64,000 bases of DNA. Source: Mixophyes australis. Lineage: Eukaryota; Chordata; Amphibia; Anura; Limnodynastidae. The translations under genes and the position numbers were made by a program. How positions within the stretch are numbered: the first letter of the stretch is position 1; each line of letters opens with the position of its first letter. Shown piece by piece: positions 34,133 to 44,040 of the stretch. The stretch spans positions 94,051,955 through 94,115,954 of the forward strand of contig JAVHZZ010000012.1 of the NCBI GenBank assembly GCA_036250195.1, read 5' to 3'. The notes under the pieces were generated by a model. The model was not told where the DNA came from. It worked only from the letters and a program-made list of their open reading frames with translations, and did no database searches.

Positions 34133-34230
34133 GTGAGTAGTACATACAGGTTAAGGGATAGATAGCCCAGGTTTGGGGTCCATGGTGGAGACACATGGAA
34201 GGGCTAACCAGTATCTGTCTTTTATGCCAG

Positions 34231-34359
34231 GTTCGGACCAAAGACCACCGCTTTGAGAGCGTGAGCCATCTAATCAGCTACCACATGGACAATCACTTAC
34301 CCATAATCTCTGCTGGCAGCGAGCTGTGTCTTCAACAACCTGTGGAACGGAGACAGTGA
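34231..34359 (+). CDS. SHC1: SHC1 last coding exon (SH2 C-terminal half, stop)
   Basis: 129 bases encode [40 protein letters not shown] and RQ, then TGA at 34357-34359. Human SHC1 ends QQPVERKL, so the last residues differ slightly. Acceptor ttatgccag. The intron before it is only 98 bases. Confidence 0.95.
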   Translation, partial: VRTKDHRFESVSHLISYHMDNHLPIISAGSELCLQQPVERRQ

Positions 34360-35260
34360 GGACCCCCCTCACGCTTCAGCCACGTCTGAGCCACAGAACC
34401 CCCCTCCCCTCCTTCTTCCCTTCCTGACTCTCTGCTGTTGGGGCCAGTGACCATTCACCTGCCCCACGCGGCCTCTTCCTCTACAGCCGCAGTGGGTGCA
34501 CCCCTCACTCTCTATCAGGGAATTTTTAGGGTCTAAGTACACAAGTGGGGAGGTGCCCCCTAACCACACCTGACTATAAAGATGGCGGACTCTGCACACT
34601 GCCGCTGTGCCTCTGGGCTGAGAGGAGAGTGTCGGCCCCTTCCAAGCACACGATGATCTTGTAGCACTCACCCACCAATACTGATTTGTGCCTTTTTATC
34701 CAGAGATCTTTTGGTTTTTCTATGATACAACCTGATTTGTTGATATTGGGGGGACCTTGGCATTAACCCTTCGCTGACACAGTCTATTGACCCCCGGACG
34801 CAGGAGATATGGTGTTCTACAATGATGGCTCTTTACAGAATGGCAATAATCAATGGATCCAGGACTGCTGCATGCTGGAGACTTCCTCTGTTGTTACCCC
34901 AGCGTTTCTAAACTGTACCTAATTTATTTCTGCAGCCATCCCCTGCCCCCCAGGTCGCTGCTCTCACGCCCTGTCCATGTCATGTGGTCAGACACCCCCA
35001 ACCTAGAGGATGAATGATTCTGAGGCTGTCACTCACCAGAAATCTGCTCCCCGTCTTCTCCTTCTAAGGGGGCTGACTCTTCCTCATATATGTTCCTTTT
35101 GCCTTAAAGAGGGGGTGACAAATATACCGGTGACCTCTGAACATTGGATCTGATCACTCTGGGCCTATCTGCAATACTGACTTTCCATTTTCACTTACCT
35201 TGTAATAAGATTGGTGACTGTAGCTTGTGTTAAAGGGTTATTAAAGGGCCCCTGTCCCAG
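34360..35260 (+). other. SHC1: SHC1 3' untranslated region (end approximate)
   Basis: About 900 bases of single-copy sequence follow the stop codon, before the local tandem repeat at 35388. ATTAAA at 35240-35245 is the first plausible poly(A) signal on the plus strand. Other candidates further right are ATTAAA at 36203 (followed by a GT-rich stretch) and AATAAA at 36716, so a longer 3' UTR is possible. Confidence 0.5.
35240..35245 (+). terminator. Candidate SHC1 poly(A) signal ATTAAA
   Basis: ATTAAA within 'gggttattaaagggcccc', about 880 bases after the stop codon. This is the common variant of AATAAA. Transcript ends are needed to choose between it and the downstream candidates. Confidence 0.35.
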
Positions 35261-35387
35261 CCTTTAGTCCTCGCTAGTCTTGGCAGCTGGAGACATTAAT
35301 CAGGGGTAGTCTCCGTACGGAGACAGGGTGGGATGCTGTATAGCTTTACTCCTAATTACAGACTTAGTGATCAAATTTAGAATCTAT

Positions 35388-35932
35388 GCTGGATGGGAGA
35401 CGGATAGATGGAGCAGTGATATGTATCAGACTAGGTGACCTACTCTGTTCCCTAGGGTCAGGATATGGGGTACAGAGAGATGGGGAGCAGTGATATGTAT
35501 TGGACTAGGTGACCTACTCCATTCCCTAGGGTCAGGATATGGGGTACAGAGAGATGGGGAGCAGTGATATGTATTGGACTAGGTGACCTACTCCGTTCCC
35601 TGGGGTCAGGATGGGGTACAGAGAGATGGGGAGCAGTGATATGTATCAGACTAGGTGACCTACTCTGTTCCCTGGGGTACAGAGAGATGGGGAGCAGTGA
35701 TATGTATCAGACTAGGTGACCTACTCCATACCCTGGGGTTAGTATGAGAGATGGGGAGCAGTGATATGTATCAGACTATGTAACCTAGTCCGTTCCCAGG
35801 GAACAGGATGGGGAGCAGTGATATGTATCAGACTATGTAACCTAGTCCGTTCCCAGGGAACAGGATGGGGAGCAGTGATATGTATCAGACTAGGTGACCT
35901 ACTCCGTTCGCTGGGGTCAGGAGGGGAAGCAG
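35388..35932 (+). repeat. About 55-75 bp tandem repeat downstream of SHC1
   Basis: Roughly eight copies of a unit containing 'ggggagcagtgatatgtat', 'actaggtgacctactcc' and 'gttccctggggtcaggat'. Several copies have internal deletions; three consecutive ones read 'actatgtaacctagtccg' or close to it. It lies in the SHC1-PYGO2 intergenic region or in a long SHC1 3' UTR. Confidence 0.85.
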
Positions 35933-36957
35933 AGCGTTGGGGGAGCCGTTATATATACAGTGCTGTAATTGGACGGGGTACAGGGAAGAAATGCACATTA
36001 TCTCCCAGGAAACATGTACATAACCCCCGGCCCTTACTGCATGTACATTTATATTCTGATACCAAAGCCTTGTCCCCCACACTCTGCATATCGCCCATCT
36101 CACTCTGCAATATCTGCATCACTTCCTTGTATGTATTTCATTTTTTCATATTGTTTTAAAAATTGCCTTGAATATACCAAAGGAGCGTTATAAAAGCGAA
36201 TTATTAAAAGTAGTATTTCTGTACATCCGCTGTGGTCTGTGGTGGTTGGAGGGGAGAGGCTCTGTGCTGTGCCCTAAATTACCCTGTGTCTGCTTCACCT
36301 TCCCCCCGGCAATGCCGCCTCTGTCACCACAACGATTGCTGCCTATAAATAGGACACGCCGGCTGAGGAGTGGAGGGGGCTCAGATGGGGTAACCCATTT
36401 ATACGTGATACTGCTCCAAACGTGGCCAGAGAACCTCATTAACTAGTGGGAGGAGCTACACTGCTAATTGAGTAGATGAAGTGTCGCCATCAGCCGTGAA
36501 TGCTGCCAACGGTCACACGTACAAGCGGGTACTTTTATTTGGCAAGGTGCATACTATGATAACGCACATACACAAATATATATCAGAACCTTTTATAATG
36601 GTGGAAGAAGTCATGGTTTAGAAGATAGATTTTCAGGGGAAAAAACAAATTTGATCCAGATTAGGAGAACAGGAGACTGATTACTGCACCCATGTGCAAA
36701 AGTTTGGACAATAACAATAAAGTTGTGTTAGGGGGCACATTGGGGGGGCAAAGTCTTTTTCTCCCTGCAAGAGGACTTGAACTTATAATGGGATCTAGTT
36801 TGCACCTTCCAGGCCAGGACAGGCCAACTATTGTGTAAGTAAAGAGACTTTATGATCGCTGCAGGTTCCCTGGTATAGTGTGTGGGTGTAGGCTGCCAAG
36901 TAATGACTACTGACCCCTCTACTGCCTCATTACCCTGTAAAGGGTTAAATATGAAGG

Positions 36958-36990
<33 letters not shown>

Positions 36991-37413
36991 AATGTCCCTT
37001 ATATGTATGTATGTATAATGTCCCTTGTATGAGGTGGTCTCATATGGGTACTGAGTGTGAGGGGCTAAATATAACCTGGATACCTTAAAAAGACAATTGA
37101 TTGCATCCAGTGCAGTTTGCAGCTCTGTCATTATGATAAATAGATACAAAATAATCAATATAAATACTGACTGACCCGGATGTCTAGTGATGTGTACCAA
37201 CAACCAGGCCACGCCCACCTGCCAGCACTCATCATGGAGGATATAACACATCCTGGCAGCTTCTTCTGATTTGGGTGTTGTAAAGCCGGCATGGGCAACC
37301 TCTGGCTCTCCAGCTGTTGTGGGACTACATGTCCCAGCAGTCCCTGCCAGCCTCAGGTTGTATGTGGGGGTGACAGGACGCTTACAACAATAGGAGATGA
37401 AGAGGGGAGTTAA
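35933..37413. other. SHC1-PYGO2 intergenic region
   Basis: No gene is supported. 'ggagcgttataaaagcgaat' at about 36182 resembles a degraded LINE/SINE tail. A short TA run lies at 36960-36982, followed by a duplicated 'tgtatgtataatgtccctt'. At about 37285-37340 'gcatgggcaacctctggctc' and 'gggactacatgtcccagcag' form a recurrent vertebrate dispersed repeat that I cannot name. Confidence 0.45.
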
Positions 37414-37516
37414 ACTACAACTCCCAGCGACCACTGCGCGGCGCATGCGCATGTAGCCGACGTGGCGATGATTCTTCCCACAGAGCGCTTAACCCGTCTG
37501 TACCCGGTATATAAGT
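37414..37516 (+). promoter_or_regulatory. PYGO2 promoter elements (ZNF143-, NRF1-, TATA-like)
   Basis: ACTACAACTCCCAGC at 37414-37428 fits the ZNF143/SBS consensus, GCGCATGCGC at 37441-37450 is a perfect NRF1 palindrome, and TATATAAG at 37508-37515 is a TATA-like box. They lie about 500-600 bases upstream of the PYGO2 ATG in a region that becomes CpG-rich. The ZNF143-like box also resembles the dispersed repeat just upstream and may derive from it. Motif reading only. Confidence 0.5.
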
Positions 37517-37539
37517 CGTGCTGATATCCCGAGATGTCC

Positions 37540-38012
37540 TATATAGAGCGGATAAAGGGAGATTAGGCGGCGGCGGCTCTCTCAGTCATGTTGTTTAACC
37601 CCCCCCCCCCCCCCCCATTTAACAATGAGCCCGTCCAGTGTGCAGTAGATGCTATAAGGCTTGAGCGATACCATTCTGTCCGGGGGGAGATGGCGATATG
37701 TAACTGTGTGCTGCAGACGTGTTCCGGGAGAGCGGGGTTATAGTACTGGTGACCGGACGGTGACCGGTCAGTGAGTGTCCCCGGGGGCTCCTGGTCTCCG
37801 CTCAGAGGCCCCGTCCCGTTCTCACCTCCCCCCTCCGCTCGGTGGTACAGCCCGGCCGACTTCCGGTACGCTCCTGGTGTTTCCGGTATTTGTGCGGGTG
37901 AGCGGCCTGGTGAGCGGACTCACGGGGATCCCGGCCGGTGGCTCCACGACAGCCCGAGGACTGAGGCCTGGGGGGAGGAGATGCCCGGAGTGTGATCCCA
38001 CTGACCCCTCTG
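37540..38012 (+). other. PYGO2: Presumed PYGO2 5' untranslated region
   Basis: CpG-rich leader between the TATA-like box and the ATG. It holds 18 consecutive C at 37599-37616 and several upstream ATGs, for example at 37771 and 37775, that open frames not joined to the PYGO2 coding frame. Their weak link to any domain argues against coding, though they could damp translation. Transcription start is inferred. Confidence 0.4.
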
Positions 38013-38073
38013 ATGGCCGCGGACCAGGACAAGCTGGACGGACTCACCATCCCGGGCCGCAGAGGCAAAGCCG
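38013..38073 (+). CDS. PYGO2: PYGO2 exon 1 (Pygopus 2 N-terminus)
   Basis: ATG 38013 starts MAADQDKLDGLTIPGRRGKA plus the first base of Gly; the donor is AAAGCCG|gtgaga. Human PYGO2 starts MAASAPPPPDKLEGGG and reaches RKQGKAG at the same splice point, so 'DKL...GKAG' and the phase match while the proline/glycine-rich middle is shorter. Start choice follows that match. The complete protein is 389 residues versus 406 in human. Intron 1 is 9.7 kb, mostly repeats. Confidence 0.9.
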
Positions 38074-38085
38074 GTGAGAGGAGGA

Positions 38086-41000
38086 GGGGGCTGGGGTAAC
38101 TGGAGGAGGAGGGGGGGGCTGGGGTAACTGTAGGGGAGGAGGGGGGGCTGGGGTAACTGTAGGGGAGGAGGGGGGGCTGGGGTAACTAGGGGAGGAGGAG
38201 GGGGGGCTGGGGTAACTGTAGGGGAGGAGGAGGGGGGCTGGGGTAACTGTAGGAGGGGGGGCTGGGGTAACTGTAGGAGGGGGGGCTGGGGTAACTGTAG
38301 GGGAGGAGGAGGGGGGCTGGGGTAACTGTAGGGGAGGAGGAGGGGGGCTGGGGTAACTGTAGGAGGGGGGGCTGGGGTAACTGTAGGAGAGGGGGCTGGG
38401 GTAACTGTAGGAGAGGGGGCTGGGGTAACTGTAGGGGAGGAGGGGGGGGCTGGGGTAACTGTAGGAGAGGAGGAGGGGGGGGGCTGGGGTAACTGTAGGA
38501 GAGGAGGAGGGGGGGGGCTGGGGTAACTGTAGGAGAGGAGGAGAGGGGGGGGCTGGGGTAACTGTAGGAGAGGAGGAGGGGGGGGGGGGCTGGGGTAACT
38601 GTAGGAGGGGGGGCTGGGGTAACTGTAGGAGAGGGGGCTGGGGTAACTGTAGGAGAGGGGGCTGGGGTAACTGTAGGAGAGGGGGCTGGGGTAACTGTAG
38701 GGGAGGAGGGGGGGCTGGGGTAACTGTAGGAGGGGAGGAGGGGGGGGGCTGGGGTAACTGTAGGAGAGGAGGAGGGGGGGGGGCTGGGGTAACTGTAGGA
38801 GAGGAGGAGGGGGGGGGGCTGGGGTAACTGTAGGAGAGGAGGAGGGGGGGGGCTGGGGTAACTGTAGGAGAGGAGGAGGGGGGGGCTGGGGTAACTGTAG
38901 GAGAGGAGGAGGGGGGGGCTGGGGTAACTGTAGGAGAGGAGGAGGGGGGGGGCTGGGGTAACTGTAGGAGAGGAGGAGGGGGGGCTGGGGTAACTGTAGG
39001 AGAGGAGGAGGGGGGGGGGCTGGGGTAACTGTAGGAGAGGAGGAGGGGGGGGCTGGGGTAACTGTAGGAGAGGAGGAGGGGGGGGGGGCTGGGGTAACTG
39101 TAGGAGAGGAGGAGGGGGGGGGGCTGGGGTAACTGTAGGAGAGGAGGAGGGGGGGGGCTGGGGTAACTGTAGGAGAGGGGGGGGGGCTGGGGTAACTGTA
39201 GGAGAGGAGGAGGGGGGGGGGGGCTGGGGTAACTGTAGGAGAGGAGGAGGGGGGGGGCTGGGGTAACTGTAGGAGAGGAGGGGGGGGGGGGGGGCTGGGG
39301 TAACTGTAGGAGAGGAGGAGGGGGGGGCTGGGGTAACTGTAGGAGAGGAGGAGGGGGGGGGCTGGGGTAACTGTAGGAGAGGAGGAGGGGGGGGCTGGGG
39401 TAACTGTAGGAGAGGAGGAGGGGGGGGGGCTGGGGTAACTGTAGGAGAGGAGGAGGGGGGGGCTGGGGTAACTGTAGGGGAGGAGGGGGGGGGCTGGGGT
39501 AACTGTAGGGGAGGAGGGGGGGGGGCTGGGGTAACTGTAGGAGGGGAGGAGGAGGGGGGGCTGGGGTAACTGTAGGGGAGGAGGAGGGGGGGCTGGGGTA
39601 ACTGTAGGAGGGGGGGCTGGGGTAACTGTAGGAGGGGAGGAGGGGGGGGCTGGGGTAACTGTAGGGGAGGAGGAGGAGGGGGGGCTGGGGTAACTGTAGG
39701 GGAGGAGGAGGAGGGGGGGGCTGGGGTAACTGTAGAGGAGGAGGAGGGGGGGCTGGGGTAACTGTAGGGGAGGAGGGGGGGCTGGGGTAACTGTAGAGGA
39801 GGAGGGGGGGCTGGGGTAACTGTAGGAGAGGAGGAGGGGGGGGGGGCTGGGGTAACTGTAGGAGAGGAGGAGGGGGGGGGCTGGGGTAACTGTAGGAGAG
39901 GAGGAGGGGGGGGGGGGGCTGGGGTAACTGTAGAGGAGGAGGGGGGGCTGGGGTAACTGTAGGAGAGGAGGAGGGGGGGGGGGCTGGGGTAACTGTAGGA
40001 GAGGAGGAGGGGGGGGGCTGGGGTAACTGTAGGAGAGGAGGAGGGGGGGGGGGGGGCTGGGGTAACTGTAGGAGAGGAGGAGGGGGGGGGGCTGGGGTAA
40101 CTGTAGGAGAGGAGGGGGGGGGGCTGGGGTAACTGTAGGAGAGGAGGAGGGGGGGGCTGGGGTAACTGTAGGAGAGGAGGGGGGGCTGGGGTAACTGTAG
40201 GAGAGGAGGAGGGGGGGGCTGGGGTAACTGTAGGAGAGGAGGAGGGGGGGGCTGGGGTAACTGTAGGAGAGGAGGAGGGGGGGGCTGGGGTAACTGTAGG
40301 AGAGGAGGAGGGGGGGGCTGGGGTAACTGTAGGGGAGGAGGAAGAGGGGGCTGGGGTAACTGTAGGGGAGGAGGAGGGGGGCTGGGGTAACTGTAGGAGA
40401 GGAGGAGGGGGGGGCTGGGGTAACTGTAGGAGAGGAGGAGGGGGGGCTGGGGTAACTGTAGGAGAGGAGGGGGCTGGGGTAACTGTAGGAGAGGAGGAGG
40501 GGGGGCTGGGGTAACTAGGAGAGGGGGGGCTGGGGTAACTAGGAGAGGAGGAGGGGGGGCTGGGGTAACGAGGAGGGGGGGCTGGGGTAACTGTAGGGGA
40601 GGAGAAGGGGGCTGGGGTAACTGTAGGAGAGGAGGAGGTGGGGCTGGGGTAACTGTAGGAGAGGAGGAGGTGGGGCTGGGGTAACTGTAGGAGAGGAGGA
40701 GGGGGGGCTGGGGTAACTGTAGGAGAGGAGGAGGGGGGGCTGGGGTAACTGTAGGAGAGGAGGAGGAGGGGGGCTGGGGAAACTGTAGGGGAGGAGAAGG
40801 GGGCTGGGGTAACTGTAGGAGAGGAGGAGGTGGGGCTGGGGTAACTGTAGGAGAGGAGGAGGGGGGGCTGGGGTAACTGTAGGAGAGGAGGAGGGGGGCT
40901 GGGGAAACTGTAGGGGAGGAGGGGGGGGCTGGGGTAACTGTAGGTGAGGAGGGGGGGCTGGGGTAACTGGAGGAGGGGGGGCTGGGGTAACTGGAGGAGG

Positions 41001-42775
41001 GGGGGCTGGGGTAACTGTAGGAGAGGAGGAGGGGGGGGCTGGGGTAACTAGGAGAGGAGGGGGGGCTGGGGTAACTGTAGAGGAGGAGGGGGGGGCTGGG
41101 GTAACTGTAGGGGAGGAGGAGGGGGGGCTGGGGTAACTGTATGGGGGGAGGAGGGGGGGCTGGGGTAACTGTAGGAGAGGAGGAGGGGGGGCTGGGGTAA
41201 CTAGGAGAGGGGGGGCTGGGGTAACGAGGAGGGGGGGCTGGGGTAACTGTAGGGGAGGAGAAGGGGGCTGGGGTAACTGTAGGAGAGGAGGAGGTGGGAC
41301 TGGGGTAACTGTAGGAGAGGAGGAGGGGGGGCTGGGGTAACTGTAGGAGAGGAGGAGGAGGGGGGCTGGGGAAACTGTAGGGGAGGAGAAGGGGGCTGGG
41401 GTAACTGTAGGAGAGGAGGAGGTGGGGCTGGGGTAACTGTAGGAGAGGAGGAGGGGGGGCTGGGGTAACTGTAGGAGAGGAGGAGGGGGGCTGGGGAAAC
41501 TGTAGGGGAGGAGGGGGGGCTGGGGTAACTGTAGGTGAGGAGGGGGGCTGGGGTAACTGGAGGAGGGGGGGCTGGGGTAACTGGAGGAGAGGAGGAGGGG
41601 GGGCTGGGGTAACTGTAGGGGAGGAGGAGGAGGGGGGGCTGGGGTAACTGTAGGGGAGGAGGAGGGGGGGCTGGGGTAACTGTATGGGGGGGAGGAGGGG
41701 GGCTGGGGTAACTGTAGGAGAGGAGGAGGAGGGGGGGCTGGGGTAACTGTAGGAGAGGAGGAGGGGGGGCTGGGGTAACTAGGAGGGGGGGCTGGGGTAA
41801 CTGTAGGGGAGGAGAAGGGGGCTGGGGTAACTGTAGGAGAGGAGGAGGAGGGGCTGGGGTAACTGTAGGAGAGGAGGAGGGAACGGGGTGCACCGGGGTA
41901 ATAGGGAGAGAAAGGTGGGAATAATAGGGCTGGGGTAACTGTAGGAGAGGAGGAGGGGGGGCTGGGGTAACTGTAGGAGAGATGGGGGGGCTGGGGTAAC
42001 TGTAGGAGAGGAGGAGGGGGGCTGGGGTAACTGTAGGGGAGGAGGAAGGGGGGCTGGGGTAACTGTAGGAGAGGAGGAGGGGGGGCTGGGGTAACTGTAG
42101 GAGAGGAGGAGGGGGGGCTGGGGTAACTGTAGGGGAGGAGGGGGGGCTGGGGTAACTGTAGGGGAGGAGGGGGGGCTGGGGTAACTGTAGGGGAGGAGGG
42201 GGGCTGGGGTAACTAGGGGAGGAGGAGGGGGGGCTGGGGTAACTGTAGGGGAGGAGGAGGGGTCTGGGGTAACTGTAGGGGAGGAGGAGGGGGGGCTGGG
42301 GTAACTGTAGGAGAGGAGGAGGGAACGGGGTGCACCGGGGTAATAGGGAGAGAAAGGTGGGAATAATAGGGCTGGGGTAACTGTAGGAGAGGAGGAGGGG
42401 GGGCTGGGGTAACTGTAGGGGAGGAGGAAGGGGGGCTGGGGTAACTGTAGGAGAGGAGGAGGGGGGGCTGGGGTAACTGTAGGGGAGGGGGGGCTGGGGT
42501 AACTGTAGGGGAGGGGGGGCTGGGGTAACTGTAGGAGAGGAGGGGGGCTGGGGTAACTGTAGGAAAGGAGGAGGAGGGGGGCTGGGGTAACTGTAGGAGA
42601 GGAGGAGGAGGGGGGCTGGGGTAACTAGGGGAGGAGGAGGGGGGCTGGGGTAACTAGGAGAGGAGGAGGGGAGGCTGGGGTAACTAGGAGAGGAGGAGGA
42701 GGGCGGGCTGGGGTAACTGTAGGAGAGGAGGAGGGGGGGGCTGGGGTAACTGTAGGGGAGGAGGAGGGGGTAATG
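38086..42775 (+). repeat. About 33 bp G-rich minisatellite, PYGO2 intron 1
   Basis: About 140 copies of gctggggtaactgtaggaga plus ggaggagggggg, with G runs from 5 to over 12 and short forms lacking 'gagaggag'. It starts 13 bases after the donor. A variant block 'aacggggtgcaccggggtaa' occurs at 41882 and 42324 (442 bases apart), and 'aacgaggagggggggctgg' at 40567 and 41223 (656 apart), showing block duplication. The coding strand is G-rich, favouring G-quadruplexes and R-loops. Confidence 0.95.
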
Positions 42776-42814
42776 GTGTTGGAGAGGAGGGGGAGCAACG
42801 GTGTAGAAGGGGGT

Positions 42815-44040
42815 AACAATGTATTATCGTTTATAAGGCACTGCAAGATTTCCACAGCGCTGTACACAGTCTACACAGTACAGAACAAAAGAGTAAACAA
42901 AGACTCTAGACATAGCAATTACAGAGAAGACGGAGCAGAAGAATAGGTATAGACAGGAGGGAAGAGGATCCTGCTCGTAAGACCTCACATCCTAAGGGAT
43001 GGTAAACACAGCAGGAACAGAGGGAGTCAGAAGAGGGAACAAGTGCAGGAGGAGCGAGTAGGGACTGAGAGGAGAGAGGTGAAGAGAACCAGTATGGTGA
43101 GAGGGTTAGGTGGATGGCTGGTAGGCTTTGAGGAAGAGGTGAGTTCTGAGTGCCTATTTGAAGGAGCACAGATTAGGGCACAGTCAGATGGAGAGAGGGA
43201 GGTCGTTCCAGTAGAGCGGGAGGGGGGAGTTTTGGCAGTTCAGGAGAAATCTTGAATTTGCGAGTGGGAAGAGGTGACTGTCATTGGCCGAGCGCAGGGA
43301 GGGAGTGTGAGTGGAGAGGAGGTTGGAGATATAAGGGGCAGTAGACTGGGACGGGGCCTTGTACGTGAGGGTGAGGAGTTTGTAAAGGATTCTGTAGGGG
43401 AAGAGGAGCCGGTGTACGGCAGAGAGGAGGCAGAAGAAGAGTGAGAGGAAGAGGAGTCTGGCAGCTGCGTTGAGTATAGAACGAAGGGGACGTGGGGGGA
43501 GGCTGGTGAGAAGGTTACAGTAACGAAGATGGGAAATGATGAGTGCTTGGATGATGGTTTTTGTGGCATCCTGAGATAGGAAGGGCTGGATGCGGGCGAT
43601 GTTACGTAGTTGGAAGGGACAGTATTGGGCAAGGGATTGAATATGGGGGGATAAGGAAGGGAGGAGTCAAGGGTGACGCCCAGGCAGCGGAGTTGGGGGA
43701 CAGAAGAGATGGTGGTGGTAACAGTGATAGAGACCAAGTGGGGATGAGTCCAGGTGGAGGGAAGACCATGAGTTCTGTTTTATCAATGTTAATTTTGAGA
43801 GCGTAAGAACAACCAAGAGCAGATGACAGAAAGGGAGTCGGATACATGAGAGAGGAGCAGGGGAAGAGCGGGAGAAGAGATGTAAAGCTGAATGTAGTTG
43901 GCGTAGAGGTGATATTGGAGACCAAAGGAAGAGATGAGATCACCCAGGGAGTTAGTATAGAGCGAGAAGAGTAGAGGTCTGAGTACAGAGCCCTGAGGGA
44001 CTCCTACAGGGGGGATGAGACAGAGGAGGAGCAGTTAGCG
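42815..44040 (-). mobile_element. Degenerate LINE reverse-transcriptase fragment (Rex1/L2-like)
   Basis: On the minus strand, from right to left: [20 protein letters not shown] (about 44015-43960), then [39 protein letters not shown], and YWNDLPLSPSD near the C-terminus. These are the consecutive RT motifs of Rex1/L2-like LINEs. The catalytic YADD box reads YANY (43905-43894), and the frame shifts between it and the KTEL motif, so the copy is dead. The tail 'ctgtgtacagcgctgtggaa' to 'gccttataaacgataataca' mirrors LINE 3' ends. It is 5'-truncated and sits between two G-rich minisatellites. Confidence 0.85.

Larger units (their letters stand above)
6175..35260 (+). other. SHC1: SHC1 transcription unit (about 29 kb)
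   Basis: One noncoding exon plus twelve coding exons: 23170-23706, 25194-25264, 25695-25758, 27861-27980, 28061-28114, 29860-29911, 30880-31006, 31092-31272, 31346-31412, 33164-33313, 33900-34132 and 34231-34359. All coding introns follow GT-AG and all phases join, giving 1785 bases, or 594 residues plus stop (human p66 has 583). Internal ATGs at 23548 and 23677 would give p52-like (468) and p46-like (425) products. The adaptor carries signals from receptor tyrosine kinases to GRB2-SOS-RAS; p66 also acts in oxidative stress. Introns 1, 2, 4, 6, 7 and 10 are mostly tandem repeat. Confidence 0.9.

Noticed and set aside
33550..34241. Minus-strand frames of 214 and 132 codons over SHC1 exon 11
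   Set aside because: They are antisense shadows of the SH2 exon and intron, without recognisable domains.
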